Source of the DNA: Acanthornis magna
Lineage: Eukaryota > Chordata > Aves > Passeriformes > Acanthizidae
Direction of reading: 5' to 3'
Assembly (NCBI GenBank): GCA_036785705.1
Contig: JAWUZG010000036.1
Span: forward strand, 11,217,501-11,281,500
Length of the DNA stretch: 64,000 nt
The notes under the pieces are model-generated. The model searched no databases. It was given only the letters and a program-made list of their open reading frames with translations, and was not told the origin of the DNA. How positions within the stretch are numbered: position 1 is the stretch's first letter; each line of letters starts with the position of its first letter. This document shows positions 50,801 through 64,000 of the stretch, piece by piece. The translations under genes and the position numbers were made by a program.

Positions 50801-53800
50801 AATAACATAGGATGGAAGGAATCACCTGTATCATTAAATTACACCTTCCAGCTACTGCAAACATTACATCATGTAATAACAGCTGCTATTCATTTATTGA
50901 ACTCTATCTTAAAAGCATTCAGATGGCTTGGACTCATCCTTGTCCTGTACCTAATTCCCTCTTTGCAAAACTGCCCCTGAACATTTCCTGATTGGAAACT
51001 ACTGGTTTTCAGCTGAAGTTCTTTACGGGCAGCTGATATCTCATTTGTGCCAACATTACTTTTTAATCTAAATAGTTAGCCTACTCTAGGTGCTGAACAT
51101 TTTCCCCAATGTATTTGTAGCTGACACTCTTTTTCCCATCAGCCCTGGCTGATGTGTGAACAAATCTGGCTTGTGTATCTAGCCTCCTCTCAAAAATTGA
51201 GCTCTCAATACACTCACTACTGTTTTCAGCCTTCTCATGGTTTGAAACCTTGAGAAGTTTTCAAGGTTTTGAAGGTCAAGCGTTTGCTGGTTTGAAACCA
51301 CCTTACAGAAACACAGGTGAACAGTGTAATACACAGCCACTCAGACTTGGTCACAGAAAGGCTTTGTCTCACACTTTCCTCTCATTGCTTCAGATGGTCT
51401 TTCTCTGCCTTAGACCACGGACTAGATTGTAAAATCCAGGGGAGACCCATTCACCTCAAACTTGGCAAAGGAGGGGACAGCTGCAACACCTGCCTCAGGA
51501 GATGGCTGTCACCATGCTGCTCTCCAGAGGCTCCAGATTTCTCTGGTTTTGCTGTCTGATAGCATCCTCTCAGTGATGGATCAGACCAATAGAAACACTG
51601 AATTAACACCTATGGTCCCCATGCCCCACGTGTGGAGCACAGCTGGGACTGTGTCACAACAGATTTACCACACTTTTCCCAAACTGTAGCCTGTGTATAT
51701 ACTGTACTAAATTCAGTGTCGTGTCTGTTTAATCCCTATAATTTGAAAGTTATTAATTTCATGCACCTTTTAGTAGTTGTGTTCTTTGGTTTTCTCATAT
51801 CTAAACCAGTTGCCTCATTGCAACTTTTCTTGAGAACTCTGTGCCAATTCTCTGTTGTTCTATCATTGTCATTTATTTGTCTAGGGTAATAGAAGTGCTG
51901 TGCTTTTCCCTGCATGGACAGTTTAGAAACAGTCACAACACAATAATTTAGGAAACAGGTCTGATAATGAGGAAAAAGTGAAGTGGTGTACCTAGATGAG
52001 ATGTGATGTGCTGGGCTGCAAGGGCAGCCTGTACATTTTGAATACTTTGTAATAATGCTTCTGTAATGGTTAATAGGGTTAATATTTTATGTATTAAGTT
52101 TTGCCACAGAGTTTGGAAGAATAGGATTTGAAGGCTGGGCTGTTGGCTTGGTGCTCAGGTGCTTTGGGGCATTGCATCAAATAAGAGGATCTGAGAAAGT
52201 ACAGGAGAGATTTTGAGTGAAGAAAATTTCGAAAAGACCATCAAAGTTCATGTCCTTGAAGCAGATGGCACAAATTCAGTGATGTGTGACCTTCGATGAA
52301 GAGACAAATAACTTTACTGACCTAAAGGCCCCCTAGCACTATCAAAAACATTTGCATTGAGCTTCACAGGGCTGGGATTTAATTTAATTTAGTACCATAG
52401 AAACATGGAGAAATTTCAGCTCTCAAGGTGACTTGGTCACCAGTAGAAGTGGATTCCTATGGCTATAATTTTTGCAGGCAGCACGAACAAGTTCTTACAT
52501 ATCTTCAGTTTTTGTTGCTCTGTGGCTAACTTGTCATCCAGCCAGGTTTCCTAGTGTCTGCCAGCCAGGGCAGTTTCTTATACAAAGAAGAGGAAGATTG
52601 TTTTAATTTTTAATCCATTAATTTCCTTATAGACAGTGTGGATTTGAAAAGTAATGTCTTCACACTTTTGGCATATTTCACTCATCCCATCTGGCTGATC
52701 TCTCAGTGCCATAACAAACCTGGTGTGAACACTTTGTTCCGGTGTGTGGTATTTCAACTCTGAGATTACATTTCGGAAGCAGTCCAGTATCCCACTCCAT
52801 TGTCCAGACCAACTGAACTGGAGCCAGTTCACTCTGTGTTGCTGCTACCAAGGAATGTCTCAGTGGTTTGGGTGGCCCTGTGGCAGCTGGGAGAGAGAAG
52901 GATGTACTCTGGAATCAGCATGAGCTACAGACTTCCGCAGCTGTAAGTGGTGTCAATGGTGTCTGCTCCATTTTATCGAGTGTCTTCACTACTCCAGGTC
53001 ATATGCCTGTAGACTACCATATGGGAGGTACTGGACTTCTGCCCTGCTCCCTACCTTGTGTATAGTAAGTCCATAAAACTGACCATTGCCTACCCACTAG
53101 CACATAGTCTCACATTTCATTGCACACCTATACGGACACCCCTTCAGACAGGGGCTCCAGTATCAGTAACCCAGTCACCCTGTTGTTTTTTTCCAGCTGT
53201 CAGACCATGTGCTAATTCTGTATATCATTTTTAGACTGATCATTGATGAAAGTTTGTTTTCTTGCTGTTATTTAGGTAGGAAAACCCAGTATAAAAGACA
53301 GAGATGGCAACAATCACCTAAAGACACCTTTGACAGCTTGTGCTCACCAAGGACTGCTTGGTGGACAAGAAATATGCATTGAGGCCTTGAGGAATCACAG
53401 GTGACAGCGGGGTTCATCTGCAATGTCTTCAATGCAAAATTTTAAGGAAATGTGAGAGATAGTTTCTGCTTCCAGAGAAGCTTTACTGGTCTTCTCAGAT
53501 CTGTGTCGTGTTGTTGTTCTTCACCTGGTGCTTTAGGCTGGAATGGGAATTACTTTTCTCTTCAGCAGTTTAAAAATGGCAGACCTCTCATGCCTTCCTA
53601 CTGCCCCCAACCTGGGGTACAATCAGCACTTGCAAAACTTGTGCTCTTGTTTAAGACTGGGTCTAGTGATGTGGTGGTTGAAAGCAGTGGCTGGGCTTGG
53701 AGATCCACCTTCACCAAACCATGGCATCATATGAGTGTGTCTGAGTTAGCTCTGAGAGCAAAAATAGGGCCAGGTGTGTGGAGTGCCAGTATTACTTTCC

Positions 53801-56800
53801 AAACGATATCCAGGCTGCCCCAGGTTTCTTTAAAGATATGTCCACTCCCCAGGGAGTTTCAAAGTAGAAATTCTTCACTGCAGCATCACTGGAGTCAAAA
53901 GGAAACAGAGATGAGTTGCTTCAAAATAGAGGGAGCCTGGATTCTGGTGGTCAGTCCAATTTCTGTCAGGAAGACCTAGAAAGGATTGTGAGAGGTGGTT
54001 AAGAAGAGATATGAAGGAATGTTGGCAGAAAATGGGGAAAAAATGTAAAGGAAAGAGAAGGGAAAGAGAGTCTGCCTTGCTGTCTGCACTGCAGGTGGTA
54101 GGTGTGTGCCTGGGATAGAGATATTAGAAAGAGTATCTTATGATATTAATATATCTTAATGCACTACAGAAGAGGTTTCACTGACTGTTGATTTTTACAG
54201 TCTGTCAGTGTTTTCCCTAAAGCTAGGATAATCTAGAGACCTTATAATGACTTCATAGGCAGACCCCCAAGCTTCCAATTACAGTTCTGTTCCCCTTCAA
54301 AAAAGGAGAGTTTCTCTCCCCTCTCTTTTATGCTCACAATGAAGTGTGATTTTCCAGGGCTCTAAATCTGTATTCTTTGCACAGAACAATACTTTTTATT
54401 GTTACATACTCTGGCCATGCTTCTTCTGCAAACACTTTAGCTTTTAAACACAGCATGTCTGGTTTATTTTGGCTTCCTTTCTCTTTTTACCCAGCATATT
54501 GGAAAAACAGACATGCATCTCCATTGCACTCTGTATTCAGAGCACACTGATCTGTGGCATTTTGCATCTTCTGCCTGTGTTTTTGTGAAGTCATTGAGAA
54601 CCCTTTGAGGCAGACATTGATCAAAACACTCTAAAACTACAAAAAAATTTGTTTTCCCTGTATTGTCCCATTTTTCTCATTAAGAGTGGCAGAGCCAAAT
54701 CCAATACAATTCTTCTGACAAGATCTAAGGCCTAAGCACTTACATGGGTGTTTTCTGAGGAGCAGCCTGCCTGCAGAGACTCCTACTGCCTTCTAAGTCA
54801 TACTGATGTGGCACCACTGAATCCAGTTAACCCCCAGTGTTTGAAAACTGCTGACAATGAAAGCAACATCAGTCCCACCCAACCGTGTTTTACGTGTCTC
54901 CGTAATTTTTTCCATCCCACTCCTGACTTCTGTTTTCAGGTCTGTAACACTGGTGCTCATAAAGTGTAATGCTTGATAGATCGAAGCAGATTTCTTTTTT
55001 AACTTATTAAAGAGTATAGAGTTTTGAAAGAAAGCAGTCAATTGCCTTCTTTTGTGTGATTGCAGTTTCTCATATGTAAAAAACAGGATTAGTCATATGA
55101 TAGCTGACATTTGAGTTCTTACATTGCAGGGTCTTTTTCCCTTAAATGCAATGCTAGACAAATACCTGTTACTCTGACAATCAAAATCCATCTATTGTAA
55201 AAATGTCTTTAACATTGAAGAGGTGCCTTTAATCTTCTGTCTCACAGTCAAACAGGAATTTTTCTGGTATGGGTAGCCTAGGAACTGTAATTCACAGCTG
55301 TTCAACATTCTCTGAATGCAGTATGACTTCAGAAATAGACCCATGGAGAGCACTACTTTCCCTGATATTTAATCTTCTTTATAGGATATTCCCCCATCTG
55401 CATAGCAGTCATCAAAAGGGAAGTAATAACAAAGGGAGAAATTTACTTCTGTTATGCTGCTCCTTTGACACAATCACAATACAGGGAGTACATGGCTGAG
55501 TTCTCCGTCCTCCTGCAGAAAGAAGAATTTCCTTTGTGCTTCCAGTCCTCTTACCTGAAAGTGTTAAGCATTCAGCACCTCCTTCCAGTTCCAAGACAAA
55601 CTGCTGCATGGCCAGTTGTTTTCAAAAAACTGGCATCACATGTCTAGAAATTGGAGTTAGGAATTGTACACCACTTAACCAATGAGTTTAATTTCTTATC
55701 CCTGTCTCAAAACTTAATATTCCCCAGTAGCTGCTGTTTGGATGAAAAGACTAAATGTTTAACACTTCCATCATTATGTTCATTTTCAGTGGAAAGACTT
55801 GCAATTAAACATCAGTGTTTGCCAAAGAAACCACAAAGTCACCAGTTATTTCTATTTATGAAATCACACAGTAACCATAGAATCTTGCCTATGCTGGCTA
55901 ATGAGGATAGGCACATGCCAGCTCCAATGTGACAGACACCACAGCAATATCAGGCAGAGAAAACTTCTGAATTGTGAAAGAAGATGCCTTGGAGGCCACT
56001 GAGACTTAGGAATAGTTGCCCATTAATTAATCACTGGAATGTGAACATTACAATAATTTGCTTTTCCACAGAGAACTTGTGAAAGCTTTTAACAGACTAA
56101 CCAGTTCCCAGGTCCAGCTGAGATAGAAATTGTCTCAGTTCTGCTTCAGTGAGTGTAGCAATGATGATTTATACCATCTGAGCATTTGAGTTCATGTTGC
56201 TGTTTGTAACCATGGTGAGAAAGGTATATTCCAATGAGCTGAGTAATATAGCATGCTGGAGTTTAATTATCTTTCACTTTCTAGTTCCTCACTTTGTCTT
56301 ATTAACGTTATAAGCAACAGCAAGAGTAATATGAAAAAGATACAAAAATTCAGATACAGTATTTTATAAGTAGCTTTTGCAGACTTCACTTGCTGAAATG
56401 GAGACACAGTAAGTTGGTATGTTTATTTGTCTGCAAATATTTTGTTAAATTTGAAAATATTACCTACTCTTCTTGTCAAGAGATCAAAATCCTAGATTAA
56501 TTTCCCAGTGTAAATATGATTAATTCTTGATGTTTCTGATGACTCATCCTCTGTTATCTTGTCTTCTTCAAATGCAAATTGAAAAATACATGCAACCTCT
56601 GCCTAATTCTCAGACCTGTTTTGGTACGTAAGTAAAGTTCACTATGTGTTTTAAGTAATTCTTAGGAAGCAAGCAAGGCAGTCACATTGTTCTTGCAACC
56701 CTTTTGCAACAATGGAGAATAATACTTTGATTAAAGTTAGGGGATCTTTTTTATCCATTTTCTGGACACACTGAGAACAGTCAAACAAGAAGTTAACGCT

Positions 56801-59800
56801 TAGGTATCTGAGTCTTAGTTATGTTCTTGTAGAATGGTAAAATGATTTTATCTTTCAATTAGGGAACGAAATCATATGGAATATTTTGGGTCTACTTTGG
56901 GGAAGAAAAGTGCTAAAAATATGGTGAAATTAAATATTTTATTAGTCCCATTAACATAACATTTATTTCATTTCCAGCAGTGCTGGAAAGAAAGCACAGT
57001 GAAACAGAATTTGCTTGTTTATAGGCATGTGTAAATGAGTTTGCCCATTTTATCACAACAGAACTGATTTTTTCTTTGTCAAGAGATAGCAAGGAAAAGA
57101 AGCATCCTTGCAACTTTTCTACTTGCATTTAGCTGAACTTCATTTTAAGCACATCTTTTAATCTCAGTTTTTAATCCTAGTAATCAATTTAAATAGTATC
57201 TTTAAGACATTGTCAGCCAAAAATAGCAGCTCTATTGCCGACACCACCTCCCCTTCCCATTCCAACTCTGGAAAATGTTTCCCTTCCTCTCTTTCTCTTC
57301 TTATCCAGCCATGTCATCCAACAGGACCAGAGGCTGGAATCTGAAAGTATACAGGAAGGCAGCTGGGGAGAGAGGAGATAAAAGCTTGGGGAGGACAGAG
57401 ATGTTTTCTCTTGTTCCTTATATACTTTCTAAGCATCCTGTCTGACTTATAGGGAAAAGACACCATATCTGCCAACCAGCTTTTGTGTCTTTTAAAGTGA
57501 TATCCTTTTCCTAATCTGGTGTTTGGAAAACTGGAATGCCAATTGATAGTTCTGAAGTGTCATTTGAAAAGAGCATTTGAGGTGGTTTCTTCAGAAATTT
57601 TAGAATGACATATCTTGAATTTTCTAGAAATAAATAAATGGTCTCCTTTTACTCTGAAATTACAGAATTATTATTACAGAATTATTATAATTACAGAATT
57701 AACCTGATCTGTAACACTATCGCCATCCAACTCCAGAAGTGCCTTCTTTTAATAAACTCAGTGCCTGTGGCCTGCTCTAATCCTTTGACAGATCCCAAAT
57801 GTCATCTGCCACCTGCCAGCCACTGACATACATCTTGATAAACAATGTTTTTCATTTCATGTGAACTGGGTTGTTCTTGTTTACAACCAGCAATATAGAA
57901 CAGTTCCTATTGTCCATTGTTCCCTTATGTACTCTCAGAAAACCTATTTGTTTCTGGCAGCCTTCACTTCAAGGAATGTGATGCAAAGTACAGATAAAAG
58001 TGCAAGCATCTGTTAAGATGACTGACATTATCCTGACGACAGTGTAGAAATCATCAGTTTGAGAAGGCAGGCAGGCACAGCCAAACAAAATTAACTGTAG
58101 CTTCAGTCTGCAGTTTGTATGATAAAGCATATGGTTTAATTCCAGGAGACAGTGCAAAGCTTGCTGCTTATTTCCTATGCTTCCTGATCATGGCAGGCAC
58201 GCACACACTGATTCCTTCAGCAGGAGCTGACACTTACATAAGTGCCAAGCTCCAATATACTTTTGAGGAAAATAATATGGATAAAGACAAAAAAACAAAA
58301 ACCCAGAGTTCTTCAAATATTCATTTGTTCTTGGGAGCTTTAAGGAATATTTGCAATCCTAGAAGCTGGTACCTGACAGACTTCAAGTGTCAATGTTTTA
58401 TTTCAGCTCTGAGTGATAGAGGAAAGTCTCCCCAGTCATCAGTGCTATTTCAGGCGGCACTAAGAAAATTCTTGATGTTTTCCAGTCCAGACTTTGACCT
58501 GACCTGACCCTGTTTAACTTTAAAATCGGACCAGCAGGGTCTAGAATTATTTTTCCTCTATCTAAGAGCTGAATGCATATTTAAATGCTTTAGGCCTTTA
58601 CTATCAATGTTGGTCCTCTGTTCAAAGAGAAATCATTCTATTTGACTTTTACACAGCTGATTTTGGCTTCGCAGGCCTAAAAAATTATTTCTGTAGGAAA
58701 AAATTACTGAAAATTGACATCCTATGTGTTTTTGTATTTCTCACTAATATATATTTTTAATAAGGACCTAAGAATCTTCACTGATGTTTCCTGAAAGGCA
58801 CCACTGTATTTTTCCAATTATACTTTTTTTTTATTATTCCTGATTTGCTGGCTAGATCCAACAAAATAATGTTCTTGAAAAAGACCAGCTATTACTGTTT
58901 CTTCCATTCCACCCTTCTCCTGTTTTATTTTCAGTTTTTATTATACAAAATGCAATAAATCCTTTTAGATGCTTTTAGCAACTACAAATGTCAGATTCCC
59001 TAAACGTCAGAAAGCACAAATAGTCACAGAGAGTCTTTTGCAAGGCCCCAGCACTTTCATAAAGCAATTGAAATGAGATAACTGGCATGCAAACCAGGGA
59101 AAGACTCTCTTCCATCACTGATGTTTCTCTGGGCTGCACAGGGATATCAGGTTGATACTTTGATAGATTGCGATCTGTTTTCAGCAGCTGACCCAGACAT
59201 AACATCATCATTTCCTGATTATATTGATATGTGTTTCTATTATTTGCTTATTTTGCGCCTTGAGAAACAATTCCTTTTTGTTGTTAAACTGTAAACAGCA
59301 TAGCAAGGCCTCATATTAAATCATAATTATTTACCATGCTGTTCACGCACCTTTGTCCCTGGGGAATGTGGTGACGTGAATTTACAGGAAGATCGGGGTA
59401 TTTCTCACCAACAGTTTCCTGTTATTGATATGCTTTTGTTTAGTTGTGATCTTTTTTTTATCCTTTCAGGTTCTCAGGGGAAAAATAAACAGGCACATGA
59501 CATTAATCACAGTCCTTGGGTATCGTATTGGAAGCCTCACAAATACTTTCGATGTGGAATAGTGAACTAGGTTTGGGTCTTTGGAAAACACCAATGACAG
59601 CTTATTGTTTGCTAGTACTTGCTCTCCTATTCTGATAAATGATTCCAATAATTCTTAAAAATTCTTTTGTGATTGTGTTCCTTTTTAAATGCCAGAAGGG
59701 TTCAAAAGTTTATGAAGACAACCTTGAACGGTTTGCATCTGCGTGTGTAGATTTGCATAATTGGGCTAAGTTTTCATTTGAGAGGAAATACGGATCACAT

Positions 59801-60612
59801 AAGAGATACAGAGGTAATTCAAAAATACAGAGTCCTTTCAGCCAATACTATCAAACATGGTCAAAAATGTTTTCTTTAGGATAATTTGCCAAGTTCTTTT
59901 CTTTAAGAATATATGAAGCCTATATTCTTTCTGGGAAAAAAAAAAAGTAATACATAAATTGTATTTACCAGTGTGTCAAGAGTCACCAGCATAATTACCA
60001 GGATAGTTATCTAAGATGTAACTCTTAAATCTTTTTCAGTGGTTTTGGCTATCCTACTTTTGTGTCTGTCTCTATGGATATGTGGTACACTCCTAGCCAA
60101 TAACCTTTGCAAAATATCTTGATTTTGCAATAACGAATTGCAAAGAAATTTAATAACAAACCAAACTTTTGGAGGTTTAGATTTTTTTTCTTCCAAAGCA
60201 TTGTAGAAATATTGTGGTTAAAGGCAAAATGACATTGTGTCCTAGAGAACCCATGCTAGGAAGGCCACTGAGAGATCGATCTGTTGGCTAAAACAAGATG
60301 TTAAAGTAATTCATAGGTAATGTGGTTGCTATTCAGATTCATCACCAAATTCTCAGGGTTTAATATTTTTGTTTCATCATTGTTAAAGAGCATCTTTCTT
60401 AGAAACTGTTCTGTAAGATTTAGAGCAAAATCTCGGAGTTGAACATTTATGTCCATAACCTATTTGTGGCTGCACATTTATTGTATTTGGTACTTAGTAC
60501 TTTGGTGCTGCATTAAGTGTGACACTTAAGTGTGTTTTCCTTCATTTCTGCTGCTAGCATTAAGGACTAAGAATAAGCTCACAAAAGTTGTATGTATTAT
60601 ATTATTAATCAA

Positions 60613-60952
60613 AATCATAGGATCATAGAATAGCTATGTTTGGGAGGAACCTTAGAAGTCATCCAGTTCCAGCCCCATGGGCAGGGACACCTTCCACTAG
60701 ACCAGGCGGGTCAGAGCTTCATCCAGCCTGGCCTTGAACACTTCCAGGGATGGGTCATCCACACATTCTCTGGGCAACATGTCCCCATGCCTCACCATCC
60801 TCACAATAAAGAATTTCTTCCTAATATCTAATGTAAACCTTCTTTCAGTTTGAATCCCTTCCCCCTTGTCCTGTCACTATATACTATTGTAAACAGTCTC
60901 TCTCCATTTCATATAACTTCATACGGAGATCTTCAACTACCTTCTCCTCTTA
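60613..60952 (-). mobile_element. CR1 LINE 3' fragment
   Basis: The plus strand begins ATCATAGGATCATAGAATAG, the reverse complement of the CR1 3' terminus. It continues with CAGGGACACCTTCCACTAGA, CATCCAGCCTGGCCTTGAAC, AAGAATTTCTTCCTAATATC and CCCCCTTGTCCTGTCACTAT. The element is in sense on the minus strand and 5'-truncated. Confidence 0.9.
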
Positions 60953-63900
60953 AGAGTATTTCACTTCCAGATAATATGTAGATATTATATGATTTCTTAA
61001 AATACTCAATAGTTCCTTTCCTGGCAGGCCATGTAATCTAAATGGCTCTGTAAAAAGTTTCTCAGTCCTTCTCCCACTGGATTTCTGTGAATTTGTCCTT
61101 ATCTGTAAGCTCAGCCAAATGAAATCTGGCTGTTTGTCAGGTGAGGAAATTCTAAGGAATCTCAGGTTATTAGGTTGTTCTAGTCATGACATTTTATCCT
61201 CTGGACTTCTACACCTTGAAAGCAAATTGCTGGTTCCATTACAGAATCAGATGTATTTCTTCCCAAAGCTATCAGTTTAAGAATCCTGAAACTAGGCAAG
61301 ATACCTTTCTCTTTATGGGGAAAAAAAACTACAAACCCCACAAATTATTTATTAAGCAGGCTGTAACAAAGCTTCCTATCTGATTTTTTTCATTAAGTAC
61401 ATTTATCCCTCAAAACATAAAAGTGTGAAGTCTCCCCAAATCAAGTTCTTTCCATTCCAAGTGAAGCTCAAGACTAACAGATGAAGTCCCCAGCACAACA
61501 ACAAGCTCGTCTCCCACTCTCTGATATCACCCTTCAAGACCTTGGATGCTGGGCTCTCTCCCAGCACATAGTCCTCTAGAATCCATAATATAAAGTCCTT
61601 AAGTCCCTTCAATTTTTTTTTCAGCATGCTGCCTTTTTAACATCACCTGTTGGGATGTCAACTCCAAGTTGTGTAATGGTGCACTGTGCCCTGGCTGTGC
61701 CTCAGCAATTGTGCAGCCCGAATAAAACCATGGCTTAATATTTCACTCATACAGCTGATGAATTCTTTCACCAACTTCCAGAGCCAGCTGACCTGGTGAA
61801 GATGAACTCAGTTAAAATATTTTAGAAATTTAGGAAATGCCTAATTCTCTAGTCATATCCACAGCTACACTCTGCATGCACAGAGTTTTAACACAGTTCT
61901 TCCTTCCTCAGTAAGGGCTTAAGATATGGATCTGGATCTTCTATTTAAGTACCAGACAGGATGGAAGGAAGTCAGAATTACATTTTATCCAAGATGTTTC
62001 AGATTCTTTACTCCTTCTGGTTTGGTGTTTGGGATCACTCCTCAGCAGAGAGGAAGAGAAAGGGTCTGTCATTTTTCTGATTTATTAAATATTTTGTTGC
62101 TGTTGTTTCTCTGTAGTTCTTGCTCTCTGGTAACTAACTCAAGAGCCATTTTGTCAAATGTCACTTTGGAGGCAGTCTGGTCTCACTGAGACAGTGCTCA
62201 AACCCAACATGAAAAGAGGGAAGGGTGCAGAATCACAAGTGTCCAGAAACGTCTCCAAGAGACTTGATTGTTGTCAAGACAGGTTGTCTTGATTGTTCAA
62301 ATGGCATTTCCAAACAGTTTTGATCTACCTTTTAGCTAAGAAAATGTAACACAGTCTTAGTAGAGTCCAGGTCCTGAAGATATTTCAGCTGTGATGATGT
62401 CCTCTAATGACATACTTAACTAATGAGAGCTGAGTCACATCAAGCAAGAGACTGACACAGAAATGGGAGTGTTTGAGTGCACACAGCCTCTCCATTTATT
62501 CCAGAGGTGGTTCCAGAGTCCCACGTCTGTGAGATGCTCTCACTCATTTCTCATGTAGGGAAATTTCCAAGTGTTTTTAAAGCTGCATGATGGAATAGAG
62601 CTTACAATATTACTTAAATTCTTAAATTCAAATACACCAGTCAGAGAGCTGATCCCATGGGAGGACTGAGCTCACAGCCATTGAGGTCTACCACAGAGAC
62701 TACATTTTTAAAACATAAAACCCCACTATCTTTCCTCTTGAAAAATATTTATTCTTTGTTTTCCTAAGTTATGTTTTTCTCTGACATTTTTCAGATATTG
62801 GTGCCAATGTCATTTTAAAATGATTTTTGGCTCAGAATAAAACATATTAAACTCTTCCTCTCCACACAAAACAAACAAGTGAAAAGAGAAACAGAAAATC
62901 CTTTATTTGTTGTCTTTTTTTCCCACCAGAATGTAATAGTTATCCATCTTTATGATAACCAAAAATCACTCATGAATGTTACCAACAACATTCTGGAGTA
63001 AATGAAGAATAATATAGATGGCATTTAATAGTTCTTATTTAAAAAAAAAAAATAAAAAAAATTATATAATACATTATCATAGCAATAGGCACTGATTTTA
63101 CTTCTAGAACTTAATTTTAAGGACGAAGTGCTTATTTGCACTTACAATGCATTAGGCATGCTACTAATACATATATTTTTCATTCTTTTTTATCTGTATT
63201 TCACATAAAATTAAGCAAGCTACAATTTAAAACAAATATTCATCAGTATACAAACCTGCAATCTTCCCAAAACACTTTGCTACTGCTTTAAGGAAAAAAA
63301 AACAACACAGTAATCCTTACAAAGGTCCAGGTTGCCTCATCTGTCAGTTCTTTATTTGATTCCACCTGCTTCCTTGCACTGGACTTTTAACTCCTCAGAT
63401 TCCATCCACTAAAACCATATTTAAATAAGAGATTTAAATCAGCATGACCTAAGCAACACGTTTTCAGCCATGGTGGTGAACTACAAGCACAATCCCAGTA
63501 AAATTTACACAGGTAGAGAAATTATTTCTTTCTTAACAAGATGGGAACAGAGCCCTTGACTCTTTCCCTTGGTATCAGTTTTTTTTGTTTTATGACTTGA
63601 ACAAATTGCCACTCCACAGCAGGCTGGTGCATTATGGTAATATTGACTGTGAGTCTGAAGAAAACTGCCAACAAAAGCCTTAGTGGCTATGCATTTTTTC
63701 TGGAAAAAGAGTCTCCTGTTGGTGGAGTTTATTCTGCTCTGAACTGGTTTAGGCAGCGCCAACAAAAGTACTCTCTTGCTCATGTGAAGGGATGTTGCCA
63801 GTATTCCTAAAACAGAGTCTTTTGCATGCAGGCAGCCCATCAGTGTGGGTGCACCATGCACTGCTGGTGCTGCACAGCTGCCAAGATGATGGGTGAGCCC

Positions 63901-64000
63901 AGCCACTCCCCAAGTGCCTGCTTTGTCTAATGAAATGATTTCAGATTGGTAGCAAGAGGAAATGACTTCAGCAGGACTTACCAGCTAGCTGCCAGGCTGC
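60953..64000. other. Intergenic, nothing recognised
   Basis: AT-rich DNA. A minus-strand open frame at 63505-63906 (133 codons from a GTG; the first ATG is further in) shows no domain I recognise. A/T runs lie near 63040-63062. No gene is called. Confidence 0.5.

Larger units (their letters stand above)
46463..60612. other. Long intergenic stretch without a recognised gene
   Basis: About 14 kb in which I find no reading frame with a recognisable domain, no splice-linked set of exons and no RNA gene. The longest open frame is 175 codons (53452-53979, plus) and looks like chance. The only structured items are an A15 run, a 30-base T run, a G-rich block at 47200-47223 and short tandem duplications such as ATTACAGAATTATT near 57659-57700. 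Old, unrecognised repeats are likely. Confidence 0.5.

Noticed and set aside
53452..53979. 175-codon plus-strand open frame
   Set aside because: No recognisable domain, no neighbouring exons and ordinary codon mix; most likely chance, possibly within an old repeat.
58115..58507. 130-codon plus-strand open frame
   Set aside because: No recognised domain or conserved motif and no exon context.
63505..63906. 133-codon minus-strand open frame
   Set aside because: It starts at GTG, shows no known domain or signal and has no splice partners; not enough to call a gene.
1..64000. CRISPR array, prokaryotic operons, tRNA or rRNA genes
   Set aside because: No regularly spaced repeats, Shine-Dalgarno-led gene strings, or cloverleaf or rRNA motifs were seen; the window is a vertebrate nuclear sequence.

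Overview
This window looks like bird nuclear DNA. It carries several CR1 LINE fragments ending in the typical avian CR1 3' motif (CATTCTATGATT-like), an avian ERVL-type solo LTR, AT-rich introns and one sharp CpG island. All assignments come from reading the sequence; no searches were run.

One gene is clearly supported. It is a complete minus-strand member of the CSPG4/NG2 family (chondroitin sulfate proteoglycan 4), running from the CpG island at about 43.7 kb to a stop codon at 4678. Ten exons join with consistent phases, matching the exon plan I recall for mammalian CSPG4: a signal-peptide exon, a short laminin-G exon, a 3.56 kb giant exon, six small exons and a 2 kb last exon. The joined reading frame is 7182 nt (2393 residues) with no frameshift or internal stop. 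The product has a signal peptide, two laminin-G domains, a long array of CSPG/cadherin-like repeats, a Ser/Thr/Pro-rich stalk, one transmembrane helix, an approximately 100-residue cytoplasmic tail and a C-terminal QYWV PDZ ligand. The cytoplasmic tail is unlike mammalian CSPG4 except at its end, and the canonical glycosaminoglycan-attachment Ser-Gly appears to be missing. I therefore lean towards a CSPG4-like paralogue rather than CSPG4 itself.

Layout: 1-1.09 kb, downstream flank; 1.09-4.68 kb, probable 3' UTR with two candidate poly(A) signals; 4.68-43.70 kb, the gene. The introns hold a CR1 with ORF2 remnants (7.5-8.3 kb), a (TA)n run (13.0 kb), an unidentified GC-richer block (16.3-16.8 kb), a second CR1 (21.1-21.6 kb), an old CR1-like fragment (33.6-34.3 kb), a solo LTR with a 5 bp target duplication (35.1-35.6 kb) and a scrap of the same LTR family (40.5 kb). 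From 44 to 64 kb I find no gene, only CR1 fragments (44.2, 46.1 and 60.6 kb) and simple repeats, so this appears to be a gene-poor upstream flank.

There is no CRISPR array, rRNA, recognisable tRNA or prokaryote-like operon. The most interesting points are the missing chondroitin sulfate site with a retained PDZ ligand, the (CTG)9 tract that encodes the signal-peptide core, and an in-frame cassette-capable exon 7 with a weak donor site.
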